64,000 nucleotides of DNA from Batrachochytrium dendrobatidis JAM81 (lineage: Eukaryota > Chytridiomycota > Chytridiomycetes > Rhizophydiales). The notes beneath the pieces are model-generated. The model worked only from the letters and a program-made list of their open reading frames with translations. It was not told where the DNA came from and made no database searches. The stretch covers positions 862,659 to 926,658 of the forward strand of contig NW_006281109.1 in NCBI RefSeq assembly GCF_000203795.2, read 5' to 3'. Numbering within the stretch: position 1 is the stretch's first letter; every line of letters begins with the position of its first letter. Positions 48,801 through 62,750 of the stretch are shown here, piece by piece. Position numbers and translations under genes: made by a program.

Positions 48801-49784
48801 TGGTGTTTGAAGATCTATACGACAGTCTAGCAAATAGCTACCGACACGAGTTGCAATGCTACGCATACCATAGATATTAGTCCTGAGTAGTGCATGCGAC
48901 TTTTGAATTCCCTCGATAGGCAAAAAAGCTTGAAATTGAATTGCTCTAAGTAGTGGAGTAAGCAGCTGTGTAATGCGATTATCAACAACTCCAAGTTCTA
49001 GTCTTGTAGTGTTTGCCATGACGTGCAATGAGTAGCGATGATTTTTTTCTACTGCAGAACGAACATCAAGCAATACTGGCATATCGATCTGGCTCTGAAT
49101 GCTTGCTTGTATATTTTTAGAATTTATGTTGGTAATGTATGTATTGAACATACCATAACACACGATTGGATCTATAGGTGGGTTTTTTACACTGATGACT
49201 TGAATTTCCGGCGTGTCATCATCCGATTCAGTAAGATCTACAACACTAGTTGATGACTTGGGTTCCTGTTTTAATTGATTCAAGGCAGATTCATTATGCA
49301 AGTGTTGAGTAGTAGCAGCAGATGGATAGTGAGCTGTTGTGGGCATGGACTGAGAAGTTGCTGATATATCAGATGACAAAGTAGGAGGTAAAGATGTATA
49401 TGATATTTCATCAGAAATAACAATAGGTTCGTTGGAAATAACGTAGCTAGTAGAAAGTTTAGGTTTAGCGTTTGAATGGCTCAAAGATGATGAGCTCAAA
49501 GGGGTTCCAACAGTATGCGAATGGCTAAATTGGTCGTAATGACGACAATCCGGATTCTTTTGATTGCAATTGCTGTTCATTGATGAATCAAGGTAAAAAT
49601 CATGTTTAGAGTATTGACTATAATGATCTTTGGTATGTGATTGTTCAGAATGATGGCAGTGTTGATGAGCAGACGATGCAGTTTGCTCATCATTGCATTG
49701 ATAGTACTTTTTAGGCTGATGGTTGCTATGATGTGGTTGAGAGTGCTCTAAAAAAGAATCATGGTCTTTACTAGAAGGATCCAT
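45827..49784 (-). CDS. SNF2-family helicase with RING finger, RAD5/HLTF-like
   Basis: The ATG at 49784 opens a His/Ser/Gln-rich disordered N-terminus (HSQPHHSNHQPKKYYQ). A conserved N-terminal part follows, ending TPLYKHQRQALYFMTNREEG. The ATPase shows Walker A DDMGLGKTIEVISLIVKTMP, IVCPLSTISNWEEQIEAHTK, the DEAH box HRIVLDEAHIIKSSTT, RWCLTGTPIQNHMDDLYSLL and LRRTKSQMMDGKPLISIPEK. Between the lobes lies a RING finger (CVTCDCVLDG, then YCGHL with FCNDCSKVF, then CSICHTVL). The second lobe has VKSVIFSQWTKMLSLIE, MLISLRSGGVGLNLTAASRV and EPYWNPAVEQQAIDRVHRMG with Q. An acidic Asp-rich segment lies near the end. SNF2-RING proteins of this layout are ubiquitin ligases and translocases in DNA damage tolerance (Rad5, HLTF). 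No HIRAN domain is evident, so the exact subfamily is uncertain. Confidence 0.85.
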
Positions 49785-50371
49785 GGCTCAAATAAATATA
49801 TTAGAGTAGTGATGCTCGTCTTTATAAGCAATAACCCTGATTTTTATTAGCCGTATTCGGGTAAAATCAAATAATAATGTCAAAATATATAAACGGCCAG
49901 TTTTGATTGGCGACAGTCTGACTGAACGATATTACTTTTTAAACTCTTTGGTTGAATTAGCCTTTGTGCTCATTCCTGTATACAAAACTAGACATGTTCA
50001 TATTACTGTTTCAATACATTCCATATTCTTGACATATTTTTAACCAACTTTTCTTTTTTTTTCAAACTCAACATTGGTTGAATGTCATGGAAACATTCAT
50101 TTTCGAGATTGCTCTCAACTAGAACGTATCCGAGTTTTAAAAAACATGGTCGCGGTTGATCCCAACACTGGAATGCGATTGCTCAACCTGATTTTCTTTT
50201 GAATGAGAGTCATAAAATCACTCCTGATCCGTTAATTCAAATCACTAAATGTACTGCCACTGTTGATAAAAACAAATACAAGGCTCATATTTATATCACA
50301 ATTCAAAACACCTCCAATCTGTAAGTGACATGCACGAGGGATTAAATCCAAACTATAAATAGATGCAGTCA
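49785..50371. other. Intergenic region with dispersed repeat and an orphan exon-like frame
   Basis: About 590 bp. It holds copy 2 of the 57 bp repeat (50080-50136). Just after that, at about 50157-50321 on the plus strand, an open frame has good coding texture (QHWNAIAQPDFLLNESHKIT, PDPLIQITKCTATVDKNKYK, AHIYITIQNTSN) and ends at a consensus splice donor (GTAAGT). I found no partner exon. Confidence 0.4.
50080..50136 (+). repeat. 57 bp dispersed repeat, copy 2
   Basis: Matches 39783-39839 at 54 of 57 positions. It is intergenic, between the helicase promoter side and a hypothetical gene. Similarity fades on both sides, so the edges are near these coordinates. Confidence 0.85.
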
Positions 50372-50753
50372 CTAAGCTACTGTATCAACCCATGTAGCAC
50401 GGTATATAATGTGTCTTGTGATTGGCAAGTTGTCGCGATATTCAGAAACTTTGACCAGCAATGCATCGGTTATATCATTATTGGAATCCAGCTCGATGTG
50501 TAATGTAATGTGTCGTGTAAATATACCTGTACGTGATCGTGTATCTGATCTACGCATGGTCATAGTTATAATATATTCCAGAACATCAGATGGAATTTTA
50601 CAATATGGGTATCCGATCACTGCAACGACCACACAAGCACAATGTAAGTGGCAATGAACAGTACATACTTCGCCTTGACTTATGGATTCAGACCAGTTGG
50701 ACTTGCCCCAATCTACTCATCAAATACTAAAGTACTCAACTAGCAAAAAGTAT
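50372..50753 (-). CDS. Hypothetical protein, possibly the last exon of a spliced gene
   Basis: The frame is open from an AG acceptor at about 50730 through WGKSNWSESISQGEVCTVHC, HLHCACVVVAVIGYPYCKIP, SDVLEYIITMTMRRSDTRSR and TGIFTRHITLHIELDSNNDI to HIIYRATWVDTVA and a stop at 50372. Coding texture is good and there is one hydrophobic patch (CACVVVAVIG). An upstream piece (INNRLIIQGKYIDFDI at about 50780-50830) could be an earlier exon, but the phases do not agree in my reading. The overlapping plus-strand frame is shorter and less protein-like. No family is recognised. Confidence 0.4.
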
Positions 50754-51010
50754 ACGTGATATCAAAATCAATATATTTGCCTTGAATAATGAGACGGTTA
50801 TTGATTGTGTCAAAACTTGTGCGTGAAATTCCAGAAATTCATTTGTAAGATTGTACATGTTTTGGACAATACTTTCAACCCAACAACAAAGATATGGGTT
50901 GTTTTATCAATAAAAGCATGCATTTTGACTGGAAAGTGAATTTCTCAAACATACTGGCCATATTTAAATCCGAATGAATAGATGGTGCTTGAACCCCGCA
51001 TATCAAACAG

Positions 51011-51175
51011 TTATTTAGAATCAGATTTAGAAACCAACTTTACGTACAAATCAGACTGTTGTAAAAGCGTTTCGTGTGTTCCTGACGAGACAATATGGCC
51101 ATGATCCAAGACATGAATACACGTAGATAGTATAGAAGAAACACCCAATAATACCGTTTTTCTTGAATGAAAATA
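51011..51175 (-). pseudogene. Orphan last exon of an ABCB transporter (end of NBD2)
   Basis: An intact splice acceptor (TTTGGCAG) at 51176 precedes a frame reading RKTVLLGVSSILSTCIHVLD, HGHIVSSGTHETLLQQSDLY, VKLVSKSDSK and a TAA at 51011. This is the stretch that follows the H-loop in ABC nucleotide-binding domains (usual pattern VLDHGxIVExGTHEELL). The Walker A, signature and Walker B motifs that should precede it are absent. It is the displaced 3' end of the transporter whose 5' part lies at 52701-55780. Between them sits an unrelated gene. Confidence 0.78.
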
Positions 51176-51233
51176 CTGCCAAATCACACTTGAACTTTAT
51201 TTGATATACTAACATGAATATTAAAAATACATT

Positions 51234-52499
51234 TTATTCAAATAAAGTCGCTTGACTTGCTTGTTGTTTAAACTCCATCTTTTCTTGCAAAGTAATTTCA
51301 TCCTCAATCATTAAAACTACCTCCCGTGGAACAACCCTAACGGTTGTATATAATGGTTTCCCATCAATATAACCAGATACAAATGATGGTTGCTTCGTTC
51401 CATAGTTAGGACCAGAAGATTTTTGTAAACGCGCCGATCGTCTTTGTGGTTTTTCTGTAGTATCGAAATACTTTGGCTTGATAGTGGTTTTTGTTGGTGT
51501 TTCCGCTACTTGTGATGATTCTTTCATGGATATTGCTTTTATAGATTCAACCAACGATTCTCGCTTTGATAGTAAACATATGGCAATGGCTTTTAAAAAT
51601 GTTGTTCCCATTGGTTGAACCAAACTGGAATTGACGTGAGGAGTATGTTCGGCATCATCATCATACGGAAAAGTCAATATAGCATTCCGGTCATTGTTTT
51701 CGACAAATAGTTTCCATTGCTTTTGTGTGAATAAAAATGTTGGGCAGTTGAACGAGTATAGTGCTGAAATGACTTGAATGCCTCTGGATGAATGATACCA
51801 CATTTCTCCTTGTCCAAATGTCCGATGCGTTTTGGCTTCTGATGCGATGAGATGAACACCATTATCGTTGAGGAAATGAGGGTCGCATTTGCCTCGGATG
51901 TCATATTCATATCTAGCAAGAATACCGCCCACGATGATTTTGGTCTCAGAGCTTGCGATCAGATCAAGACCAAAACGGCTACCAATAGCTTCAACGAGGC
52001 CAGCAAACTGAAATTGGATATCGCTTTCTGACGCATCTTCTGGCAATGCACTGAAACGATTCAACTTCCTAATGATATATCCGTCTTGAGCAATTTGATT
52101 ATATTTTTCTTCCCAGTCACTTGGAGTGTCCAATAGGGCAGCCAATGCATCGAGAGTACCAACATTTTGAATGTTTCTGTAGATAAATGGATTTAAAAGG
52201 CGGTGTGATAAGTTTGACGCTGTTGGCTTTCTGACAAGCACAACGTCTGTGCCTTCTGTTGTTTTCCAAGTTTGAGGTTCTAGTATCCAAGTAGAGTGTT
52301 CTCCAGAAGGTGGTGTGATTTGTTGGTCCATGTGTTGTTGATTTTGTTGTAGTCTTGTAGAGATGGAGTATTGTTCTTCATCCTCTGTGTCTAATTCAAA
52401 CTGTGCTTCACCTTCCGACTCAGTGTCAGTGCCAGCATAGTCTTTTGGGTAAGTGCGAACAAGGTGAGCATCTGGTAAAGAAGGTATGACTTCTGACAT
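51234..52499 (-). CDS. Intronless PD-(D/E)XK nuclease-like protein (421 aa)
   Basis: A single uninterrupted exon in a region where nearly every gene is spliced. The N-terminus is acidic and disordered (AGTDTESEGEAQFELDTEDE). The middle contains a restriction-endonuclease-like core: SDIQFQFAGLVEAIGSRFGL, then YEYDIRGKCDPHFLNDNGVH with an Asp, then LIASEAKTHRTFGQGEMWYH, whose E-x-K follows the beta strand as in PD-(D/E)XK enzymes, then IQVISALYSFNCPTFLFTQK. The C-terminus is basic and Ser/Thr-rich, with QRRSARLQKSS. Similar nuclease-like domains occur in Crinkler-type and transposon-linked proteins of chytrids and Mucoromycota. That link is inference. It lies inside the gap of a broken ABC transporter gene, in the same orientation. 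I cannot tell its function; a selfish or effector-type protein is plausible. Confidence 0.7.
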   Translation of the reverse strand: MSEVIPSLPDAHLVRTYPKDYAGTDTESEGEAQFELDTEDEEQYSISTRLQQNQQHMDQQITPPSGEHSTWILEPQTWKTTEGTDVVLVRKPTASNLSHRLLNPFIYRNIQNVGTLDALAALLDTPSDWEEKYNQIAQDGYIIRKLNRFSALPEDASESDIQFQFAGLVEAIGSRFGLDLIASSETKIIVGGILARYEYDIRGKCDPHFLNDNGVHLIASEAKTHRTFGQGEMWYHSSRGIQVISALYSFNCPTFLFTQKQWKLFVENNDRNAILTFPYDDDAEHTPHVNSSLVQPMGTTFLKAIAICLLSKRESLVESIKAISMKESSQVAETPTKTTIKPKYFDTTEKPQRRSARLQKSSGPNYGTKQPSFVSGYIDGKPLYTTVRVVPREVVLMIEDEITLQEKMEFKQQASQATLFE

Positions 52500-52700
52500 T
52501 TTCGTTTGAGCAAGAAAATTGATAATACAAATTCAAATGTATTTTCGGCCATCACATAATAGTTTCCTAATTCTTTACAATTATAAACTGTAATTACAAT
52601 TGGTTTTTGATTCAAATGAATTCAGTAGTTAAACCTTGCAAGCACTTAAATAGAACTACACTATATGACATTTATACATTGAATACTATTAGTTACTCAC

Positions 52701-55700
52701 TGACTATCTAGTGTTTGTTGATTCCGGGTTATCTTGGCACTATTTTCCTGCAGCATTTGATATTTCTCTGCAAACCTGATCAAATCAAAAAAATGCACAA
52801 AATGTCAAGTTATAAACAAAACCACAATCTATTCACAAATGTGCATGCATTCATGGACTTGCCTGGCAGAAATGCGAGCCAACCCGGCACCAATCAATAA
52901 AATCACTGGGAATGGAAGAACCATCAGCACTGCCATCATCCACGAGTTTGAGACTCCAATGTAAATTCCAACTGTTAAATTCACCACACTTCTTAGAATA
53001 TCAGCCAACAAGTTTCCAGAAACAGTCCCAATTTTCTCGGTCGAATCTGCCAAAACAAGCTCCAAATTTGTCGGCGTATACATTGGATCACCAAAAAACT
53101 CCATGTCTTGATATACTACATGTTGAAAGATCTTTTCGCGAAGCTTGTACATATTGCGCGATGCAGCGTATCCAAATCCTACTGCATTCATTACAGCTGC
53201 CACCAGAGAGCACATGCCAATAATGATCATTGCAAGTGACCAAAAGTTTGTAGAGGCAGTAATTTGGTCAGATGTGTGCAAAGCATAGCCTGCAACCACT
53301 TTTCCAATGACAAACCCTTGAAGTGGAGATTGAAGGCCTTCTATTGTACTTCCAATGTATCCAATGAGAAGATACGGCCATTCTTGTTTGGTTTCCAGCC
53401 AAACACGTTTGAAAAATTGAAATGATCGAAAAAGTCGATCAAATAGCTCGTTGAATGGTCCATCAGATTTCATTGGATTTGCTCCACCTTTGACATTGGT
53501 TGATTTTGACAAAAAAGGCTCTTCAGAACAGTCGTCCATAGGCTGTATTTCAGCAGATGCACTACTTCTTTTCCTGAGTAAACCATGCCTATTGTCAGCT
53601 GTGGGTGTATTGACAAGTGGGATGGCTGCAGTGGTCGAATATGCACTAGTTTGGCGAGTTTCCAAAAGTGTTTTGAATATTGTTTGAGATTCAGTTAGTT
53701 TTTCAAATGATCCATCTTCGGCAACATGCCCCTCCTTGAATACAATAATGCGAGTAAACTCTGTAAGCGAGGCAACGCGATGGGAAACACAAAGTATTGT
53801 CTTGTTTTTTCGAGACTCGATCAAGGAGTTCATGACAAGCCGTTCTGTAGATGTGTCTAAAGCACTTGTTGCTTCGTCTAAAATCAACATTCCAGATTCA
53901 GCTCCAAGATAGGCACGAGCAATGGCTAAACGCTGAATTTGACCACCACTTAGAGAAGTGTGCAAACCAGAAATATCAGTATCATATCCATCTGGAAGCT
54001 CATTGATGAATGTAGATGCCTGAGAAATGTTGCATGCGTTCTGCACGACTGATCGGGATACCTGATCTGTATTACCGTGAATGCCGAGACTCACGTTATA
54101 GTGTATTGAGCCATCAAACAAATCCGAGTTTTGACTTGATATTCCCATATGTTTACGCAACCACAGCGTGCTGATGGTGGTGATGTCCACTCCGTCAAGT
54201 AAAACTGTTCCGGAATCGGGTTTATACAAGCCGGTAAGCAAGTGCAAGACTGTAGATTTTCCACATCCACTTGGCCCAACAAATGCTACAACTTGGCCAG
54301 GATTTAATGTCAAACTGAAATCTTGTAAAACCCATCGATTGATGCGTGATGGATATCTAAATGAATACGTTGAATTGATTGAGTATATTGATTAAAGTAA
54401 ATCAAAATGTAACACCAAGCCATGTCCATTCAAACACTTGCCTAAACCAGACGTTTTTAAATTCGATTTTCCCAATAAATCGCGGTGGTTCAATACCAAC
54501 ATGAGTCTGTCCAGGATCTTCCAACTGACCAAGCTGGACTAAAAGTGCATGTAAAACTAAAAATCCGTATTGAAACTCTCTGCTTGCCTGACCGATATTT
54601 CCCAATGCAGTGATACCGACAGCAATCTGTGAAAACGAGTTGAGCACATCTCCAGGAGTAATCTCATTGGCAGCGACTAGTTTTCCACCAACATAAAACG
54701 ATACTGCAAATGCACAAAGCATAGTGAATGAATACGATCCCCAGCCGAATCCATCGAATATGCATTTTTGCTGATGTACAGCACACGCTTCTGCCAAATG
54801 GCTTGTGTAGCGAACTGATTCGTAGAATTGACGATTAAAAGCCATGACTGTTTTGATTGAAATAAAGACTTCGTGAGCAACAAGACCAGCATATCTGTAC
54901 GATTCTCGCAACTTTTTATCGAATACAGACGAAGTATGGTGCATATAACCCAATACTGCTCCAACCACTGGGAATACTGCTAGGATTGCCAATGATAGTT
55001 TTACACCTAGATTGCATCGAGTATAATTGAAAGCATGTCAAGGAGTAGTATAATCAAGCCATATATAACAATTTAATGATTCTACTTACTGCTATGTAAT
55101 GCAAGATACGATCCGAAAATAAATACAACCAAGTTACGAATCACCCAAGGTAGCTTTTCAGAAATTACAGTTTCGATACGATCGATATCACTAAATATCA
55201 AAAGAGGGTTAATACCATTGCAAGTTATTCAAGACAATACATGAATAGAAAGAATTCACCTTGAAATGGATTGAATCAACAACTGTGACGAGTTTGATTC
55301 TCTCCAAACCGAGTCTGACGCCAACAATGCATTCATATATCTTGTTCGCAGAGACTAAAATAATTATAATTAATATTATAAACAGTGAATTCAAGACATT
55401 CTTGGTTGACATACTTGAACTTGCATCTGAGCAATAAGTTTGAATACAAAAGATTGAGCAGCAGAAACAAGCCATGCAGCCAATGCAAGAACAAATGCAT
55501 ACATGAGCAGCTCATTCAAGGACAATGCAAACTTTGACTTTGCATGACTCTCATTAGGACTGATAACTGAAGCATATTCAGAGAAGATGGAAGTGAATTG
55601 ACCCAACAATAGATTTCGAAATGGTTGAATAGTTCCTTCTACAATGGATAGAAGACTAGCTAAACACAGTAACCATCTTATATAAACTGGAACAAGACTA

Positions 55701-55780
55701 TAAAAGGATGGAGTAGATTTGTGTGTATTGGACTGATAAGATCCAGTCAATGGTTCGAGTAAAGGACTTGTCTTGTCCAT
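52701..55780 (-). pseudogene. ABCB-type transporter, 5' portion (TMD1, NBD1, start of TMD2), truncated
   Basis: The ATG at 55780 opens MDKTSPLLEPLTGSYQSNTH. The first membrane domain has FYSLVPVYIRWLLCLASLLS, LAAWLVSAAQSFVFKLIAQM and AFNRQFYESVRYTSHLAEAC. NBD1 is complete: Walker A VGPSGCGKSTVLHLL, SSQNSDLFDGSIHYNVSLGI, signature LSGGQIQRLAIARAYLG, Walker B GMLILDEATSALD and the H-loop CVSHR. The linker and the first part of TMD2 follow (WPYLLIGYIGSTIEGLQSPL; LVALVAAVMNAVGFG-like). The sequence then runs through a GC-AG intron (52776-52862) into FAEKYQMLQENSAKIT and a donor at 52700. The rest of TMD2 and nearly all of NBD2 are missing. Only the last exon survives, at 51011-51175. Splicing across would also shift the frame. 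Full-length function is therefore unlikely, although a truncated product with a working NBD1 could still be made. Confidence 0.8.
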
Positions 55781-56042
55781 ATGATGGTTGAAACCTAAAC
55801 AACCCTAACATTCTGTTCAACTATCACTTTGATAAGCATAACTGTACAACACTATTCATTAACATCTAATGTTTTCTAATTCATAATCTAATAGTATTCA
55901 TAAATGATCTTCTTTCTAAACCAATACACAATATCTATGACAACTTTATAAAATATAAATCTGATTACAAGATATATTAAGTTATGAAACAGTATAAAGA
56001 ATGCATTGAAAGTCTTGAAAATACATTGACAGTTTTAGAAAA

Positions 56043-59030
56043 CTATCGATAAACTGCACTAACAACTAACCATCCAATATTAAGTATACCACATATAGAT
56101 CCAGTAGCTGCTAACATGACAGAAAATGGTCGTCTCCATCCACCCGTTTCAGGTGTCGTCAAATTCCAATAAAACAATGCAGGCATCACAAAACACATGA
56201 TAACTCCACCTGTTCCTCCAACAAACGACAGTACATCTTCCAAAGTGTTAAACCACAAGGACATGAGGTACGTGAATACAAGAATAGATGTGGTTAAAAT
56301 GTAACTGCGAGAATGCTCTTGCTGCATGGCACTATGTAGCGATCTGTGAGCATACCAAAACAAATTCGAAGTCATGTATGGAGCAGCTGTAATCGGTGAA
56401 GTAATGGTTTCTGCAAGAGTGTGGTAAGCAAGAAGACGAGTGTATCGAGATTGATAGGCAAATGTTGTCAAGACTGAATCAAGACATGCACGACACGGGT
56501 GCACTTGAATCGGAACAGACAGTGCAGCAAGCAAAGCGTACATGAGTCTTGCAAACGTAATAAACGGTGTGTCTGGAACTATATAAAGAGTGTTTGAATC
56601 AGCAAATATGATTTAGAATTGCTATACAATAAAATCGACAATAGCTTACAATTATCAAGAATTAAAACCATTGAAGAGTTTCCAAAAGCTAAAAATCCGC
56701 ATATTCCCACAGCAAGATACAGAATTGCTACAGCAATAATACTCAGATCCACAACACGACGAATATGTCGAACTGTTTCTGGAGCAACACTCTCGCCACG
56801 ATATGTTGCTCCAACTTCATTATAGACTGAAAAAATCTACAGTAGCAATATAAACCACAAACGTTAAAGTCAAAAAACACAACATAGTGAATAGAATGCA
56901 ATTAAATGAGCTCACGTTTTGATGGCATGTAAACGCAAATATATAGATGGATATCGTTTGAAATGCTTCTATTCGGACAGAAAACCAAGGAATGTCCTCG
57001 TGTTGATCAACACCTTTGTGTGGATGTGGTGCAGAATAGCTCAGCAGGATCACCGCAAACGCAATATAAAGTGCAGCACCAAGACACGTTGACGAAAACC
57101 ACCAAAACTCATCCACCGATTTTGCATAACACAATGGTGCAATCAAAACTAGAAATGCTATAAAGATTGGACCAACATTAGCATATAATCATGAATAGAA
57201 ATACAAACTAGAACCAATCTAAACCATCAAAGTAAAATCAAACTCACCAAACATCCAAAACTGCGGAATTTGAAATAAATGGTACAACCACGAACCAACA
57301 ATAAATTCAGGAAACAGCACTGCTGCAGCCTTAGGCATTGAATCAGCTATGGATACCAAATAGGATACAGCAAATCCATAGCAACAGGCCGACATGGCAA
57401 TATCTGCCCACATTGCTCCTTGACGACCCATGGCTGTCCTAGCCAATGCACCATATGATGGCTCACCTTCTTGAATAAATAGCGATGTTTGTTGAGGAAT
57501 ACGGCCAGTACCAGTTCCATATGCCAACTGTGCAGATGAGATCAACAGTCGAACAGAAAACCATGTCGCGGCAGCTGAGCACAAAATTAAAAACGATCCA
57601 TAGCCAATACCAACCGTGGCAAAAGCATATGGAATGCTCATTAGTCCGGTTCCCATGATGGTGTTACATAAATCAATCGTAGATGTAAGAACTGATGGAC
57701 ATGGTCGACCATGAGTATTGACTGTAGAATTGACTGTATTCCTGCGTAAAAACGATCCCTGGCGTAAATATCGAGAATCAATTGTTTCTTGACTATCTGA
57801 TTGATGCAATTCTTCTGGTTCGGTCTTGTATATGCGATTACCATCGAGACTGTTGCTGAGCAATGAGTCTGCACTAGTCCGTGTTCCACCATAATCAGGA
57901 AATTCCATAGAACGTGCACTTGCAAACGATCCATGTATATACATACTATTGGTGGTAGTATTGTGTGAAAAACTGTTAGGAGTAGCCATAGATGCATCAA
58001 ATATATCAAAATTAGGATCATTGTACAGATCAATAGGCACCGAAGGACGTCTTGAATGAAACGATCCATCATCACGAGAAGGAGATCCAAACAAAAAATG
58101 ACTGCTACTACTGCTTCTAGCAGCCATTTTGTTTTCTATATTGTTGTTGTGCATGAAATAGATTGAATCAGAGGATGGACGTGGAATACCCAATTCAGTC
58201 GAGGGCGGATATTCTGGGCTATTTGGAAACGGCGATTGCAACAAGCTTTCATTGTCATTTGTATTGAAGTAGTTGGAGTTGATTGCAGGAGATAGCAGCG
58301 ATCTTGTGATTGAAGACACAGTTGATGTGATAATAGGTGAATGGAACAAGGATTGAGAAGTAGATGCTTCGGGTGATTGAGAAATGTGCGAATTATCGTG
58401 TGAAAAATCAGCCATAGAACTAGATTCAGTTATTGAAGCAGGAATATTAGCAGATGATTGATGCCGAGAATCCATACGCCTGAGTTCTACAGAAGCCGGA
58501 ATGGTGAATGAATGACGATGTTTAAGCGTACTGTGTGGTGTAGCGTTATTTCGATTGACGCGAGTGCTATAGGCAGAAGCAGCGGGTATATGTTCTCTTT
58601 GAAGATCCATAAGAAGTTGCTGTGATTTGTGTTTATGGTACAGAGCAGCTTGTCTTCGATTACTATTATTACTACTAGCATGAGTAGGATTGTCTATATT
58701 ATTATCGTGGTTTAAAAACGGTGAAGCCATGCTCGCGCTACGATTGAAAACCTTCCGAACAAGCCTTCGTTGAGGAGTCAAATGCTGATGAGGATGTCCA
58801 TTTTCTCCACTGGAATAACCATTACTACTGCTACCCGAGGCGATGGTGCTTTTCATAGCCTTGGATGCATGTTGGTGTAAAGGTCGTGGTGGTTGAGTGT
58901 AATAAGGATGTGGATGATGAACATGTCGAATATTGCTGGAAGTGCCATGTTTTACACCAGTGGTCGCAGTCTCGACACACTCTCTACTCTCTACTAACCC
59001 ATCACTCTCTTCCACTTGCTTTGAATCCAT
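56043..59030 (-). CDS. Vacuolar-type amino acid transporter (AAAP family, AVT5-7/SLC38-like)
   Basis: The ATG is at 59030. The first about 440 residues are disordered and rich in Ser, Asn and His, with many phosphorylatable sites (ASPFLNHDNNIDNPTHASSN; RRPSVPIDLYND). The transporter core then begins with the family start VLTSTIDLCNTIMGTGLMSI and PYAFATVGIGYGSFLILCSA, and continues with GRQGAMWADIAMSACCYGFA, an exon with FWWFSSTCLGAALYIAFAVI, then IYIFAFTCHQN, AILYLAVGICGFLAFG and a last exon with SLWFNTLEDVLSFVGGTGGV and PALFYWNLTTPETGGWRRPF. About eleven membrane spans are expected. Yeast AVT5-7 are proton-coupled exporters from the vacuole. The long N-terminal tail suggests regulation by phosphorylation. 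Five exons, stop at 56043. Confidence 0.9.
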
Positions 59031-59259
59031 GTCAAGTCAAACCTGGATTGCAATTTGTGGCCATTCAAGCATTTCGGTTGTTTGGTTTTGGCCAATTTTG
59101 ACTATTTTGGCCATTTATTTTCTGTCAAGAAATTCATCTTTTTATACATTTGATAATGTGTGAACTGGAGTTGAATGTGTCGAGTATAATTGATAAAAGT
59201 CGAGTTTATTCGTGTTCAATACGAAACTAATCCCATTTTTCATGTACAATCCTATGAGT

Positions 59260-62213
<2,954 letters not shown>

Positions 62214-62750
62214 TGAATTGTCAACTCGGATTCGCGTAGAACAAAACAGGTTTCTTGCATCGACTGTCTTGAAATAAGAAATGTGCGAATTATTTGCTTT
62301 TGTATTGAAAACTGAATGCGTCGATCAATAAAGTATCGCTTTTTTAAAATAGTTTTTCATGTTCATCCGACTCGTGCATTGCAGTTTAGATAAACTCGTT
62401 CGTGTGTTTTAAAACCTTGCAGATACGCTTTAATTCAAAAAGAACAATTTCAAGAGTGCAATTATATACGCCAGTCACCAAAAGACTAGTTGAATGTTAC
62501 AAGTTTAAAATCACACAATGTTTTGCAGTAAATTAGTATCAATCATCACATGAAATTGACATTTCTAATATTTCATTCCGTATGAATACGCTGTAAAGCC
62601 ATTTCAACGCGACGCAAGAATCAACCCATTAGTCAGGTGATATCATGTGATGAGAATTCACTTTGAGTTTGACATTCGTGAAATGCATTTCTTTTGCTTT
62701 GATTTGTAAACTATTATTAGAATAGTCGTCGAGATCCACACACTACAAAG
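62214..62750. promoter_or_regulatory. Divergent intergenic region
   Basis: About 540 bp between the kinase and the last gene, reading away on both sides. AT-rich, with no ORF, repeat or hairpin seen. Confidence 0.35.

Noticed and set aside
50409..50657. Plus-strand frame of 82 codons
   Set aside because: The overlapping minus-strand frame is longer, has a splice acceptor and reads more like protein.
51011..55780. A complete ABC transporter spliced across the nuclease gene
   Set aside because: Joining donor 52700 to acceptor 51176 shifts the frame and would still lack most of TMD2 and the NBD2 Walker motifs.
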